Source: Desulfuromonadaceae bacterium
GTDB taxonomy: Bacteria > Desulfobacterota > Desulfuromonadia > Desulfuromonadales > UBA2294
NCBI GenBank assembly: GCA_024636225.1
Contig: JAGXHN010000030.1
Location: forward strand, 1-59,633
Reading direction: 5' to 3'
Length of the DNA: 59,633 nucleotides
Shown here: in pieces, positions 47,406 through 57,776 of the stretch
Position numbering within the stretch: the stretch's first letter is position 1
Layout of the letters: each line of letters starts with the position of its first letter
Program-made: the position numbers and the translations under genes
The notes under the pieces: model-generated
The model's database searches: none
What the model was told of the DNA's origin: nothing
Seen by the model: only the letters and a program-made list of their open reading frames with translations

Positions 47406-48719
47406 ATGGAGACATTCGGTTGTCAGATGAATGTTGTCGATTCGGAACGGATTGCCGATATGCTGACACAGATCGGTTATCTGCCGACAGCTGATGCCGA
47501 GCAGGCTGATCTGGTCCTGCTCAATACCTGTTCCATCCGCGATAAGGCAGAACGCAAAGTCTACGGTCATCTCGGCAGTTTCAAGCCGCTCAAAGAAAAA
47601 AAACGGGATCTGATCGTCTGTGTCGGCGGTTGTGTCGCACAGCAGGAGGGGGAGCGTCTGCTCGAAAAGGTACCTCATCTCGATATTGTTTTCGGTACGC
47701 ACAACCTGCACAAGCTCCCTGAAATGGTTCGTCTCGTCGAGCAGAAGAAGGGGCGATTTCAAGAGACGCAATTTCTGGATCAGGAGACCCGTCTGCAGCT
47801 CTTTCCGCAGCGGCGGGACAGCGATGCGATCACCCGGTTTGTGACGATTATGCAGGGGTGTGACAACTTCTGCTCTTACTGTATCGTTCCACATGTCCGG
47901 GGGCGGGAAATCAGCCGCCCCAGCAGGGAGATCGTGCAGGAAGTCATTGAACTGGCCGCCGAAGGTGTGCGTGAAATCACCCTGATCGGTCAGAATGTCA
48001 ATTCTTACGGAAATCGCGTCGAGGGGGAAATAAGTTTTGCACAACTGCTCGAATTGGTGGCGAATATCGAAGGGATAGAACGGATCCGTTTTACAACCTC
48101 GCATCCTAAAGATATCTCGGATGAATTGATCGCTTGTTTTGGCCGGATCGAAAAGATCTGCCATCATATCCATCTGCCGGTTCAGAGCGGATCGGACAGG
48201 ATCCTTCAGCAGATGAATCGCGGTTACACCCGTCCCCTTTATCTCGATCGGGTCGCAAAACTCAGAGCCGTCTGCCCGGACATTCGTATTACGACCGATA
48301 TTATTGTCGGGTTTCCCGGTGAGACCGAAGACGATTTTATCGAGACTCTTTCACTGGTTGAAGCGGTCGGTTATGCGGATGCTTTCACGTTTCTTTATTC
48401 TGCCCGTCCCGGCACATCGGCCGCGGATTTAAAAGATGATCTTTCGGCAGAGGTGAAGCAACGCAGATTTGACCGGCTCTTGGCGTTACAGCAGGAGAAC
48501 AGTCGGCAAATCTGGGCTCAGGATGTCGGTTCTGTTCTATCTGTTCTGGTCGAGGGGGAGAGCCGGCAAGGTTCGGGCCAGCTTTACGGACGGACAACAT
48601 GGAACCGGGTCGTGAACTTCACCGGTGACGACAACCTGATCGGGCAAACAGTTTCGGTCAAAATCATCAAAAACAATCGCAATACGCAACTGGGTGAACG
48701 GGTCAGCAAAAAAGACTGA
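47406..48719 (+). CDS. miaB: tRNA-2-methylthio-N6-dimethylallyladenosine synthase
   Basis: Radical-SAM methylthiotransferase that adds the 2-methylthio group to i6A37 of tRNA. The 437-residue reading begins METFGCQMN (UPF0004 domain, cluster Cys), then GCDNFCSYCIVP (radical-SAM CxxxCxxC) and a C-terminal TRAM domain. The usual N-terminus is longer: an ATG at 47389 would start MTKLFF and join METFGC if one extra T were present in the run of seven at 47399-47405. The only ribosome site (AAGGAG, 47366-47371) also suits the earlier start better. So the start is uncertain and a frameshift may be present. Confidence 0.9.
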   Translation: METFGCQMNVVDSERIADMLTQIGYLPTADAEQADLVLLNTCSIRDKAERKVYGHLGSFKPLKEKKRDLIVCVGGCVAQQEGERLLEKVPHLDIVFGTHNLHKLPEMVRLVEQKKGRFQETQFLDQETRLQLFPQRRDSDAITRFVTIMQGCDNFCSYCIVPHVRGREISRPSREIVQEVIELAAEGVREITLIGQNVNSYGNRVEGEISFAQLLELVANIEGIERIRFTTSHPKDISDELIACFGRIEKICHHIHLPVQSGSDRILQQMNRGYTRPLYLDRVAKLRAVCPDIRITTDIIVGFPGETEDDFIETLSLVEAVGYADAFTFLYSARPGTSAADLKDDLSAEVKQRRFDRLLALQQENSRQIWAQDVGSVLSVLVEGESRQGSGQLYGRTTWNRVVNFTGDDNLIGQTVSVKIIKNNRNTQLGERVSKKD

Positions 48720-48743
48720 ATCACTGTAACGAAGGGAGTTCCC

Positions 48744-50630
48744 ATGGCCAAGGGGCGTATCCTTGCCATCGATGATAAACCGTTTTATCAGCGGTTTTAT
48801 AAAAACCTCTTTGCGGATGATGGTTATTTCATCGCTGTTGTCGACTCTGTTGAAGCGGGACTTCAGGCGATGAATCGCGAAGCGTTTGATCTGGTTATTG
48901 CCGATCTGGCTCTGGGTGAACTCAGGGGGCTCGAACTGGTCGTTGCGCTTCAGCAGTTTGCTCCCCAACAGGAAATCCTGATTGTTACCGGGCACCAGGA
49001 TGTCACCCTGGCGGTACAGGCCCTCAAAATCGGTGTTGTCGATTATCTGCTCAAGCCGATCAATCCTGAAGAACTTCTGATGCAGGTTGACCGGATCCTG
49101 CTCCGTCAATCCGTCGGTCGTGAACATCGGCAAATTCTGGATGAGAATATTGAATATTATTTCGTGATGTCGCGCTACGATCGCTGTCTCGACCTGCTGA
49201 AAGTTGATGACCTCGATCGTCTGGGCGATTTGATTCTCGATACCATGATGGAACTCCTTGCGGCCGAGGGGGGGATCCTCTGGCTGGCGAGTTCAACCGG
49301 CGATGAATTCACCTATCGAACCCGGCGGGGTCTGACCCGTCTGAAAGATGACGAAGAGACGGTGTCGGTGGGTGAATCGGAACAGCGGTTGGTGCGCGGG
49401 GGACGGGCCGTTCTGCTGCAAAAAGGGCGTTATCTCTATCTGCCGCTGCAGCATGAAAATCGTCCTCTGGCGATGGTTCGGATGGAACTGCCGACCGGAC
49501 GGGCTGTTTTTACCCCCCGGGATCAAAAGGTCGCTGATCTGATCTCTGTTTTTGCTGCCGCAGCTCTTCGCTATGTTCTGCAGATCCGTGAGTTGCAGCG
49601 GGGCTCATTACGTGTGGAGCAGAAAGAAGCCTACAATATGGCTTTTTTCACCGATCATGCCGCCAAAGAGCTCTACAAGGCACGCCGTTACAACCGCCGC
49701 TTGTCGTTTTTGCAGTTGACGATCGATAATTTTGTCGAACTTAAAAGCAAATTTCTCGATCGGGAAATCGAGGAGGGGCAGCAGCGGTTGCTGGCCGCCG
49801 TTAATGAAGTTCTGCGTGATGCCGATATTATGGCGCTGTACAAAGACAATATCTATCATATCCTGTTACCGGAGACCGACTATTGGGGGTCGCTGATCAC
49901 CCAGAAACGGTTGCGCAAGGCGATTGACGGGCAGTTGAAACTGAGCAATATGCATAGGGATATGCCAATTGAAGTTTATATGCGTTCCGCATCGTTTCCG
50001 GCCGATGGGCCGTCGCTCGAAGCGTTGCAACGGGTCACCACGGCCCGATTGGAACGGCTTAAATCCGGACTCTTTTATCGCAGCAGGCTCCAGAAAATGG
50101 ATTTCTGGACAATCATCAAAACATTACTCGGCCCGAAGGGGGAGACTTTTGTCACGGCCGATCAGGAAAAGTTTCGTCAGACCATGGCCCGCTACGAAGC
50201 GCCAGGGAAGAGCCGCTATGTCACATTGCCGGCGTCTCGCCTGATAGAAACCCTCAAAGCACTTTGCCACGAAGTGACGGAGCCGGGGCGATCGCACGGC
50301 GTTCTGTTTTATGGCTGTGCCGATTTTGAAGAGGTTCGCCAGGGGCTCCCCAATCTTTTTGATCTGGAACAGTCGGGGACCTCACTTTTTCTTCTGGGTG
50401 GAAGTCAACGGGTCAGTTGGGACATGCAGAAGGTTTTTCCGATTTTTGTCGATGATGACCGGTTTCAGAAGACAACCTTTCTGTTGTACCTGAATGAGGA
50501 TTACGCCTACGCACTCTTTACAGAGACGACAACCGAAGGTCTGCGCGGTTTCCATACGTCTGACTTTTATTTTGTCGAGAATATGATCGCCAATCTTCAG
50601 AATCTGTATAAATTAAGGTTGCAGATATGA
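48744..50630 (+). CDS. Response regulator with GAF and degenerate GGDEF domain
   Basis: A 628-residue cytoplasmic protein. The receiver (1-120) keeps the acid pair D10-D11, phospho-acceptor D54 and K104. A GAF-like domain covers about 150-290. The region near 315-410 resembles GGDEF diguanylate cyclases (YKARRYNRRLSFLQLTIDNF) but the active-site signature is YKDNIYHILLP, without GGDEF, so cyclase activity is unlikely. The remaining ~200 residues are unassigned. It overlaps the next response regulator by ATGA. Output is unknown: protein-protein contact is likely. Confidence 0.83.
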   Translation: MAKGRILAIDDKPFYQRFYKNLFADDGYFIAVVDSVEAGLQAMNREAFDLVIADLALGELRGLELVVALQQFAPQQEILIVTGHQDVTLAVQALKIGVVDYLLKPINPEELLMQVDRILLRQSVGREHRQILDENIEYYFVMSRYDRCLDLLKVDDLDRLGDLILDTMMELLAAEGGILWLASSTGDEFTYRTRRGLTRLKDDEETVSVGESEQRLVRGGRAVLLQKGRYLYLPLQHENRPLAMVRMELPTGRAVFTPRDQKVADLISVFAAAALRYVLQIRELQRGSLRVEQKEAYNMAFFTDHAAKELYKARRYNRRLSFLQLTIDNFVELKSKFLDREIEEGQQRLLAAVNEVLRDADIMALYKDNIYHILLPETDYWGSLITQKRLRKAIDGQLKLSNMHRDMPIEVYMRSASFPADGPSLEALQRVTTARLERLKSGLFYRSRLQKMDFWTIIKTLLGPKGETFVTADQEKFRQTMARYEAPGKSRYVTLPASRLIETLKALCHEVTEPGRSHGVLFYGCADFEEVRQGLPNLFDLEQSGTSLFLLGGSQRVSWDMQKVFPIFVDDDRFQKTTFLLYLNEDYAYALFTETTTEGLRGFHTSDFYFVENMIANLQNLYKLRLQI

Positions 50631-52102
50631 CACGCGCTCTAATTGGAAAATCGATTCTTTTGATCAGTGGCGGTCATCTGTTCAATGATCTTGCAAAGCT
50701 GTTACGGCAAAGTGAATTCATCGTTGCACACGGTGATGATGGTGCCAAAGCCCTTGATCTCGCTCTGGAGAATACGCCGGATCTGATCATCCTCGATACG
50801 GCTGTACCGGTACTCGGCTCGAAGCAGTTGGTGCAGATTCTGCGTAACAACCAGCATACGGTCGACGTGATGATATTTTTTGTCGGTCATGAAGGGGAGG
50901 ATTTACCCGGCTTTCGCGAGTCGCTCGATCGCTTTATTCCCAAACCGTTTAATATCGAGCAGCTGCTGGTTGAAATCAGATCGCTCTTTTCAAAAAAACA
51001 GCGCAAAGTTGAGCTCGGCAAAGCCAAAAAAGAGGTCGAAGGGGATCTTCAGCAGATCAGCTTGTCAGATCTGTTGCAGGTATTTGCCATGAATAAGAAA
51101 GAGGGGGTTCTCGCCCTCACTTCGAATCGAAAAAATGGTTATATTTTCGTATCGCGCGGGGATGTTGTCAACGCCCGTATTGGTCAGATCGAAGGGATTA
51201 AGGCCTTTTATCGCCTGCTGTTGTGGGATCAGGGGAAGTTCCGGTTTACTCCGGGTCAACCCCAGACGGAAACCAGGATTCATCTGTCGACCGATCAGCT
51301 CCTTCTGGAGGGGATGCGTCAGAATGATGAGATGCGCTCACAGATGTCAACCTTTCCGGCTGCCGATACCCTGATCGATCTGGCGGTCTCTTTAGATCAA
51401 TTACCCGAGGGGCTTCGGCCTGCAACGCTTGAAATTCTTCACTCCCTCTCCACCCGCTCCCGGGTTGCTGATCTTGTTGAAAATTCACCCTTGTCTGATT
51501 ATGAAGTTCTGCAGATTCTGCGGACTCTGATTGAAAAGAGTTTTGTCCGGGAGAAAAAGATTGTTCCCGGTGCATTGACGGCAGTTATCGCCCTGCTGCA
51601 AGCCGATGAAATCCACGCGATAAAGGGGGCTCTTTGTGAGACCGAGATGGTCAGAGAGCAGGTGGCTGCCAAATTGATTCTCCTTGCCAACTCCGATCGT
51701 GAAGTCGGGATGTTTCTTCACGCTCTGCAGGGGATAGAAGAGTTCGAGCCGGAGAGTGATTTTCTGCGTGGAGCGGGGGAGTTGACATTAGGGGACGTCG
51801 GTCGTCTGAAGATTGGCGATAACTTTCAATTGCGGATCTTTGTCTTACCGGCGACAGATGAATCGGCACCACTCTGGCGCCCGTTCTGTCATCATCTGTT
51901 TGGTGTTTTATCGCTGGCCGATGATGATCAGCTGGTGGAAGCTGAAACCTATTTTCTCGAATCGATGCACGCACCCGTAGCTAAAAATCGTGATGCAAAG
52001 CAGTTCTCGGGTATTCTGCCGTTGCGGCGCAGTGACCGTCAGGGGTTGTGTCGCCTCTTACGTTTCTTTGCTTCTCATTTTACGGGCGGCGCTACCGTTT
52101 AG
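50627..52102 (+). CDS. Degenerate receiver-PATAN (DUF4388) protein
   Basis: A 491-residue protein. The receiver (1-125) keeps D57 (IILDTAVP) and K106 but has SGG in place of the metal-binding acid pair after strand 1, so phosphorylation is doubtful. A PATAN/DUF4388 domain follows (about 140-230: GDLQQISLSDLLQVF), then a winged-helix-like segment (~290-320). The last ~110 residues (GRLKIGDNFQLRIFVLPATD) resemble MglA-like GTPase sheets without P-loop. It overlaps the preceding regulator; a PHP gene follows. The partner is unknown. Confidence 0.82.
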   Translation: MTRALIGKSILLISGGHLFNDLAKLLRQSEFIVAHGDDGAKALDLALENTPDLIILDTAVPVLGSKQLVQILRNNQHTVDVMIFFVGHEGEDLPGFRESLDRFIPKPFNIEQLLVEIRSLFSKKQRKVELGKAKKEVEGDLQQISLSDLLQVFAMNKKEGVLALTSNRKNGYIFVSRGDVVNARIGQIEGIKAFYRLLLWDQGKFRFTPGQPQTETRIHLSTDQLLLEGMRQNDEMRSQMSTFPAADTLIDLAVSLDQLPEGLRPATLEILHSLSTRSRVADLVENSPLSDYEVLQILRTLIEKSFVREKKIVPGALTAVIALLQADEIHAIKGALCETEMVREQVAAKLILLANSDREVGMFLHALQGIEEFEPESDFLRGAGELTLGDVGRLKIGDNFQLRIFVLPATDESAPLWRPFCHHLFGVLSLADDDQLVEAETYFLESMHAPVAKNRDAKQFSGILPLRRSDRQGLCRLLRFFASHFTGGATV

Positions 52103-52126
52103 AATTTAACAGAGTCAGGAGGAGAT

Positions 52127-52786
52127 ATGATCGATCTGCATACACATACACTGTTCAGTGACGGAGAACTGATTCCATCCGAATTGGCTCGTCGGGCTGC
52201 GGTCAAGGGATACACCGCTATGGCGATGACCGATCATGGCGATCTTTCCAATATGGATCTGATTATTCCACGCCTGGTCAGAGTTGCCGAATCTTTGTCC
52301 AGAGAATGGGGGATCCGGGTGATCCCGGGGATTGAAGTGACGCATGTCCCGCCAGCGAATTACGACGAGGCGGTCAGCGAGGCGCGGCGTCTCGGTGCAC
52401 TGATCGTCATTGCACATGGTGAAACGATCGTTGAACCGGTGGCCGAGGGGACCAACCGGGCAGCAATCAACGCCCGGGTTGATATTCTCGCTCACCCTGG
52501 TCTGATCTCTGAAGAAGATACTATTCTAGCAGCCAAAATGGGTGTCTTGCTCGAATTGACCAGTCGCAAAGGGCACAGCCTGACCAATGGCCATGTCGCC
52601 TCCATGGCAAAAAAACATGGAGCAGAGCTGGTGATTAACAATGATGCCCATGCCCCTTCAGACCTGATATCGTTCGAACAAGCTGTAAAAATAGTTCGCG
52701 GAGCAGGTCTTTCAAGTTCAGAATTTGAACGGGCCCAGGCGAACGCCGCCGCTTTGATTGAAAAAGTTCTTGCTAAAAACGGGTAA
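52127..52786 (+). CDS. PHP-domain phosphoesterase-like protein (histidinol-phosphatase type)
   Basis: A 219-residue PHP-fold metal-dependent phosphoesterase. The metal-binding motifs are visible: DLHTHTLFSDG (residues 3-13), MTDHGD, ILAHPGL and VINNDAHA. The substrate cannot be named; PHP proteins range from histidinol phosphatase to 3',5'-nucleotidases. AGGAGG is well placed before ATG. It starts 24 bases after the PATAN response regulator and may be cotranscribed, though a shared job is not implied. Confidence 0.88.
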   Translation: MIDLHTHTLFSDGELIPSELARRAAVKGYTAMAMTDHGDLSNMDLIIPRLVRVAESLSREWGIRVIPGIEVTHVPPANYDEAVSEARRLGALIVIAHGETIVEPVAEGTNRAAINARVDILAHPGLISEEDTILAAKMGVLLELTSRKGHSLTNGHVASMAKKHGAELVINNDAHAPSDLISFEQAVKIVRGAGLSSSEFERAQANAAALIEKVLAKNG

Positions 52787-52858
52787 ACAGATTGATCCGC
52801 AAAAGTCTATTTAGATTTTTAAACGAGCAACGACTCATTGACACAAACAGAGGGATTC

Positions 52859-53929
52859 ATGGAAGAAAAAGCGTTTCATTTTTTAAAGGAATTGATTGAG
52901 GCACCGAGTCCATCCGGGTTTGAACAGCCCGCGCAGAGGGTTTTACGCAAACATTTGGCGGGTGTCGTCGATTTTCAATCGACTGATGTGATGGGTAACC
53001 TGATTTCCCGTATCGATGCGAATCGTTCCGATGCCCCGCGCGTTATGTTGGCCGGTCACTGCGATGAGATCGGTTTTATGGTTCAGTATATTGATGATCA
53101 GGGGTTTATCTCTTTTACACCAATTGGCGGCGTCGATGCTCATCTGGTGCCCGGACAGCGGGTCACAATCCATTCTGTCGCCGGACCGGTTCGGGGTGTC
53201 GTCGGCAAGAAACCGATTCATCTGATTGAGGCAAAAGAGCGGGAGACGGTGGTCGGCTTTAAGGATCAATACATTGATATCGGGGTGAAGGACAAAGCGG
53301 GCGCTGAAAAGCTGGTTGCGATCGGCGACCCGATGACTTTTGCTGCCGGTCTGGAACGTCTGCAGGGTGATATCGTCGTCTCTCGTGCTTTTGACGACAA
53401 AATGGGGGCGTGGGTTGTTGCTCGTGTCTTGCAGGAGGTCCGCCGCGCCGGAGTACCGCCGGTTGAACTGTATGGAGTTTCCACCGTACAGGAAGAGGTC
53501 GGTTTGCGCGGTGCGACAACCAGTACTTACGGGGTCAATCCGGACGTCGGGATCGCGATCGATGTCGGTTTTGCCACAGATTGCCCGGGGCACGACAAAC
53601 GGCAGCATGGTGACACCAAAGTGGGCGCCGGTCCGATCCTGGCGCGGGGAGCAAACATCAATCCGGTGCTGTTTGAACTGTTGGTCGAAACCGCGAAAGA
53701 GGAGTCGATCCCTTATCAGGTTAACGGCGCGGCCAGAGCGACCGGAACCGATGCCAACGTGATGCAGCTGACTCGCAGCGGCGTCGCGACAGCACTGGTG
53801 AGTGTCCCGCTGCGATACATGCATTCACCGGGGGAGGTTCTCTCTCTGGCCGATCTGCAGGCGACGGTGAAATTACTTGCTGCGGTTATCCATCGCATCA
53901 CCGACAGAAAAATGTTTATTCCAGGCTAG
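52859..53929 (+). CDS. M42 family aminopeptidase/glucanase-type metallopeptidase
   Basis: Dinuclear-metal peptidase of the M42 (tetrahedral aminopeptidase) type. The 356-residue product has AGHCDEIGF (metal His, Asp), SRAFDDK (metal Asp), VQEEVGLRGA (catalytic Glu, metal Glu), IDVGFA (metal Asp) and a C-terminal MHSPGE (metal His). The ATG at 52859 has AGAGGGA five bases upstream; TTG 52838 would add seven residues. The substrate is unknown. A structured noncoding stretch follows. Confidence 0.92.
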   Translation: MEEKAFHFLKELIEAPSPSGFEQPAQRVLRKHLAGVVDFQSTDVMGNLISRIDANRSDAPRVMLAGHCDEIGFMVQYIDDQGFISFTPIGGVDAHLVPGQRVTIHSVAGPVRGVVGKKPIHLIEAKERETVVGFKDQYIDIGVKDKAGAEKLVAIGDPMTFAAGLERLQGDIVVSRAFDDKMGAWVVARVLQEVRRAGVPPVELYGVSTVQEEVGLRGATTSTYGVNPDVGIAIDVGFATDCPGHDKRQHGDTKVGAGPILARGANINPVLFELLVETAKEESIPYQVNGAARATGTDANVMQLTRSGVATALVSVPLRYMHSPGEVLSLADLQATVKLLAAVIHRITDRKMFIPG

Positions 53930-53975
53930 TACGCTGTAACCTATAATCTATCGCATCTTGCTAGTTCATTGTCGC

Positions 53976-54040
53976 GCCAACTACGTTATGACCAACGCTG
54001 ATTAGCTACGGCTAGGCAGCCTTGGTCATGTCTTGTTGGC
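53976..54040 (+). ncRNA. Candidate structured RNA or dyad element
   Basis: Three nested arms: GCCAAC (53976-53981) with GTTGGC (54035-54040), ATGACCAA (53988-53995) with TTGGTCAT (54022-54029), GCTG with CAGC and TAGC with GCTA around a TACG loop. The unpaired spacers are 6 and 5 bases. Over 65 bases, four stems of 22 paired positions are far beyond chance. It may be the body of a small RNA ending at the downstream terminator, or a recombination-type folded site. Confidence 0.5.
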
Positions 54041-54080
54041 ACACCAAACTCCTGCGCAATATTACGACATTTTATTGGAT

Positions 54081-54109
54081 ACAGGGTACTATTACTGGCC
54101 CTGTTTTTT
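54081..54109 (+). terminator. Rho-independent terminator 1 after the dyad
   Basis: ACAGGG and CCCTGT form a six-bp stem followed by TTTTT. Confidence 0.7.
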
Positions 54110-54111
54110 AA

Positions 54112-54140
54112 AAGGCTCCCATGCGGGGGCCTTTTTTTTT
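54112..54140 (+). terminator. Rho-independent terminator 2 (tandem)
   Basis: AAGGCTCCC and GGGGGCCTT (one wobble) pair over an ATGC loop, followed by a run of T. It directly follows terminator 1. Confidence 0.85.
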
Positions 54141-54282
54141 CGAAAACGTGCAGAACAAAGACAAAATCTGTTTTGATACAGACTTTGATAAAAAATATAG
54201 ATTGAAGATAAAGGTTGTATGATTTGTGTTATCCATGCTAAAACCATAAGTGTAAATATTTACCACATTATGGAGGCAAGTT

Positions 54283-54462
54283 ATGAACTGTCCAATTTGC
54301 AGCGAAAAGAAGAGTGTTGAGATCGATATGCATTGCGACGGATTTGCCGAAGCCCTTGAAGAGTGCGGACATTGCGGTTCTGTCTGGACATACCGAGGGA
54401 CGACGACAACTGTCCTGCATGGCCCCGTAGAAGGGCTATATCAAATTCCGGCTAACTTCTAA
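54283..54462 (+). CDS. Small zinc-ribbon protein
   Basis: A 59-residue protein with CPIC (Cys3, Cys6) and CGHC (Cys28, Cys31), the paired CxxC knuckles of a zinc ribbon, and an extra Cys18. The remainder is a beta-rich tail (VWTYRGTTTTVLHG). No named family recognised; such ribbons often bind nucleic acid or proteins. GGAGG sits six bases before ATG and a terminator follows the stop, so it is a single-gene unit. Its composition is as expected for a native gene. Confidence 0.8.
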   Translation: MNCPICSEKKSVEIDMHCDGFAEALEECGHCGSVWTYRGTTTTVLHGPVEGLYQIPANF

Positions 54463-54489
54463 AGTTAACCTTATAATTTTTTATCTCCT

Positions 54490-54520
54490 AAACCATGCCT
54501 TTTCAGGCATGGTTTTTTTT
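54490..54520 (+). terminator. Rho-independent terminator after the zinc ribbon
   Basis: AAACCATGCCT and AGGCATGGTTT form a perfect stem with a TTTC loop and a run of eight T. Confidence 0.93.
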
Positions 54521-54559
54521 ATGTTTGTGAATCAAGCTGAATAAATATCGGGAATTAAC

Positions 54560-56147
<1,588 letters not shown>

Positions 56148-56150
56148 GTA

Positions 56151-57710
56151 ATGGCCGACATTCATAGCGAAAGAATTCTGATTCTCGACTTCGGTTCCCA
56201 GTACACCCAACTGATTGCGCGTCGGGTGCGCGAAGCACATGTCTATTGCGAACTTCATCCGTTTGATATGGAGTTGGAAGCAATCAGGGCGTTTAATGCT
56301 TCAGGTATTATCCTCTCCGGCGGCCCGACTTCGGTTTATGAGCAGGGTGCGCCGTCGATCGAAGAGGCGGTGTTTGAACTCGGTCTGCCGGTGCTCGGTA
56401 TCTGCTACGGTATGCAGCTTATGAGCCGCCATTTTGGTGGCGAAGTGGTTCCGGCCGGCAAGCGCGAATTCGGTCATGCCGATCTGGTCGCCCTCGGCGC
56501 TCCTGGTCCACTCTTTGACGGTTTTTTTACTGATCGAAAAAGTCCGGTCTGGATGAGTCATGGTGATCATGTGGCAAGAGTCCCCAGCGGTTTCGACGTT
56601 GTGGCTGCAACCGATAATGCGCCGGTCTGTGCTATCCAGAATGTCGAGCGCAACCTCTACGGTGTACAGTTTCACCCTGAAGTCAATCATACGCCGCGCG
56701 GAGAATTGCTGATCGATACCTTCGTGCGCAAAATTTGCGGTTGCAGTGGTTTATGGACGCCGGGGCAGATTGTCGAAGATGCCATCGCCCGCATCCGGGA
56801 GCAGGTCGGTGCAGAAGAGGTGATTCTCGGCCTCTCGGGCGGGGTCGATTCGTCGGTTGCGGCCGCTCTGATTCACCGCGCTATCGGCGACCAGTTAACC
56901 TGCGTCTTTGTCGATAACGGTCTGCTCCGTCTCGGCGAAGGCGATCAGGTGATGGCGACGTTCGCTGAAAATCTCGGGGTCAAGGTGATCCGGGTCGACG
57001 CCGAGGAACGTTTTCTGGGGAAGCTGGCCGGGGAGACCGATCCGGAGAAAAAACGCAAGATTATCGGCAACCTGTTCGTCGATATTTTTGAAGAAGAGTC
57101 AAAGCATCTGGCGAATGCCCAGTGGCTGGCTCAGGGGACAATCTACCCGGATGTGATCGAATCGGCCGGCGCCAAAACCGGCAAGGCGCAGAATATCAAG
57201 AGTCATCACAATGTCGGGGGGCTCCCCGACTACATGACCCTCAAGCTGCTTGAACCGCTGCGTGAAATGTTCAAGGATGAAGTTCGCGCCGTTGGCGAGG
57301 AGCTCGGTCTGCCGCATCGCATGGTCTGGCGTCACCCGTTTCCAGGGCCCGGTCTGGGCGTACGGATTCTCGGTGAGGTCAAAAAGGAGTACTGCGATAT
57401 CCTGCGTCCGGCCGATGCGATCTACATCGAGGAGCTCTACTCCAGCGGCCACTACGACAAGATCAGTCAGGCGTTCGCAGTCTTTCTGCCGGTCAAGAGC
57501 GTCGGCGTGATGGGGGACGGGCGGACCTATGAGTACGTCGTGGCTCTGCGGGCCGTGGAGACCAAAGACTTCATGACCGCCGGTTGGTACCCGATGCCGT
57601 ACGAAGATCTGGCCCGTATCAGCAGTCGCATCATCAACGAGGTCAAGGGGATCAACCGCGTCACTTACGATATATCGAGCAAACCACCGGCGACGATCGA
57701 GTGGGAATAG
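56151..57710 (+). CDS. guaA: GMP synthase (glutamine-hydrolysing)
   Basis: Amidates XMP to GMP using glutamine. The 519-residue protein combines an N-terminal class I glutaminase (catalytic Cys85 in ICYGMQ, His and Glu in FHPEVNHT) with the ATP pyrophosphatase (GLSGGVDSS) and the C-terminal dimerisation domain ending PPATIEWE, a highly conserved terminus. It starts three bases after the guaB stop, so the two enzymes of this branch form one operon. GC-rich codons are frequent towards the end. Confidence 0.97.
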   Translation: MADIHSERILILDFGSQYTQLIARRVREAHVYCELHPFDMELEAIRAFNASGIILSGGPTSVYEQGAPSIEEAVFELGLPVLGICYGMQLMSRHFGGEVVPAGKREFGHADLVALGAPGPLFDGFFTDRKSPVWMSHGDHVARVPSGFDVVAATDNAPVCAIQNVERNLYGVQFHPEVNHTPRGELLIDTFVRKICGCSGLWTPGQIVEDAIARIREQVGAEEVILGLSGGVDSSVAAALIHRAIGDQLTCVFVDNGLLRLGEGDQVMATFAENLGVKVIRVDAEERFLGKLAGETDPEKKRKIIGNLFVDIFEEESKHLANAQWLAQGTIYPDVIESAGAKTGKAQNIKSHHNVGGLPDYMTLKLLEPLREMFKDEVRAVGEELGLPHRMVWRHPFPGPGLGVRILGEVKKEYCDILRPADAIYIEELYSSGHYDKISQAFAVFLPVKSVGVMGDGRTYEYVVALRAVETKDFMTAGWYPMPYEDLARISSRIINEVKGINRVTYDISSKPPATIEWE

Positions 57711-57776
57711 GGCGGTTACGGGTGACAGCAAAGATCGTACACAAGATCCGGGCATTAGAGTTCAGTCGGGGGGGGA

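Larger units (their letters stand above)
53930..54282 (+). other. Noncoding stretch with nested hairpin and two terminators
   Basis: A 353-base region between the M42 gene and the zinc ribbon. It has a perfect TATAAT (53942-53947, no clear -35), a nested dyad (53976-54040) and two terminators in tandem (54081-54109, 54112-54140). The rest (54141-54282) is AT-rich and carries the zinc-ribbon gene's leader. A short structured transcript is possible. Confidence 0.6.

Noticed and set aside
53976..54040. Integron attC site
   Set aside because: The outer arms show AAC and GTT with 5/6-base spacers, but the flanking positions break RYYYAAC/GTTRRRY twice on each side and no integrase or cassette is near.
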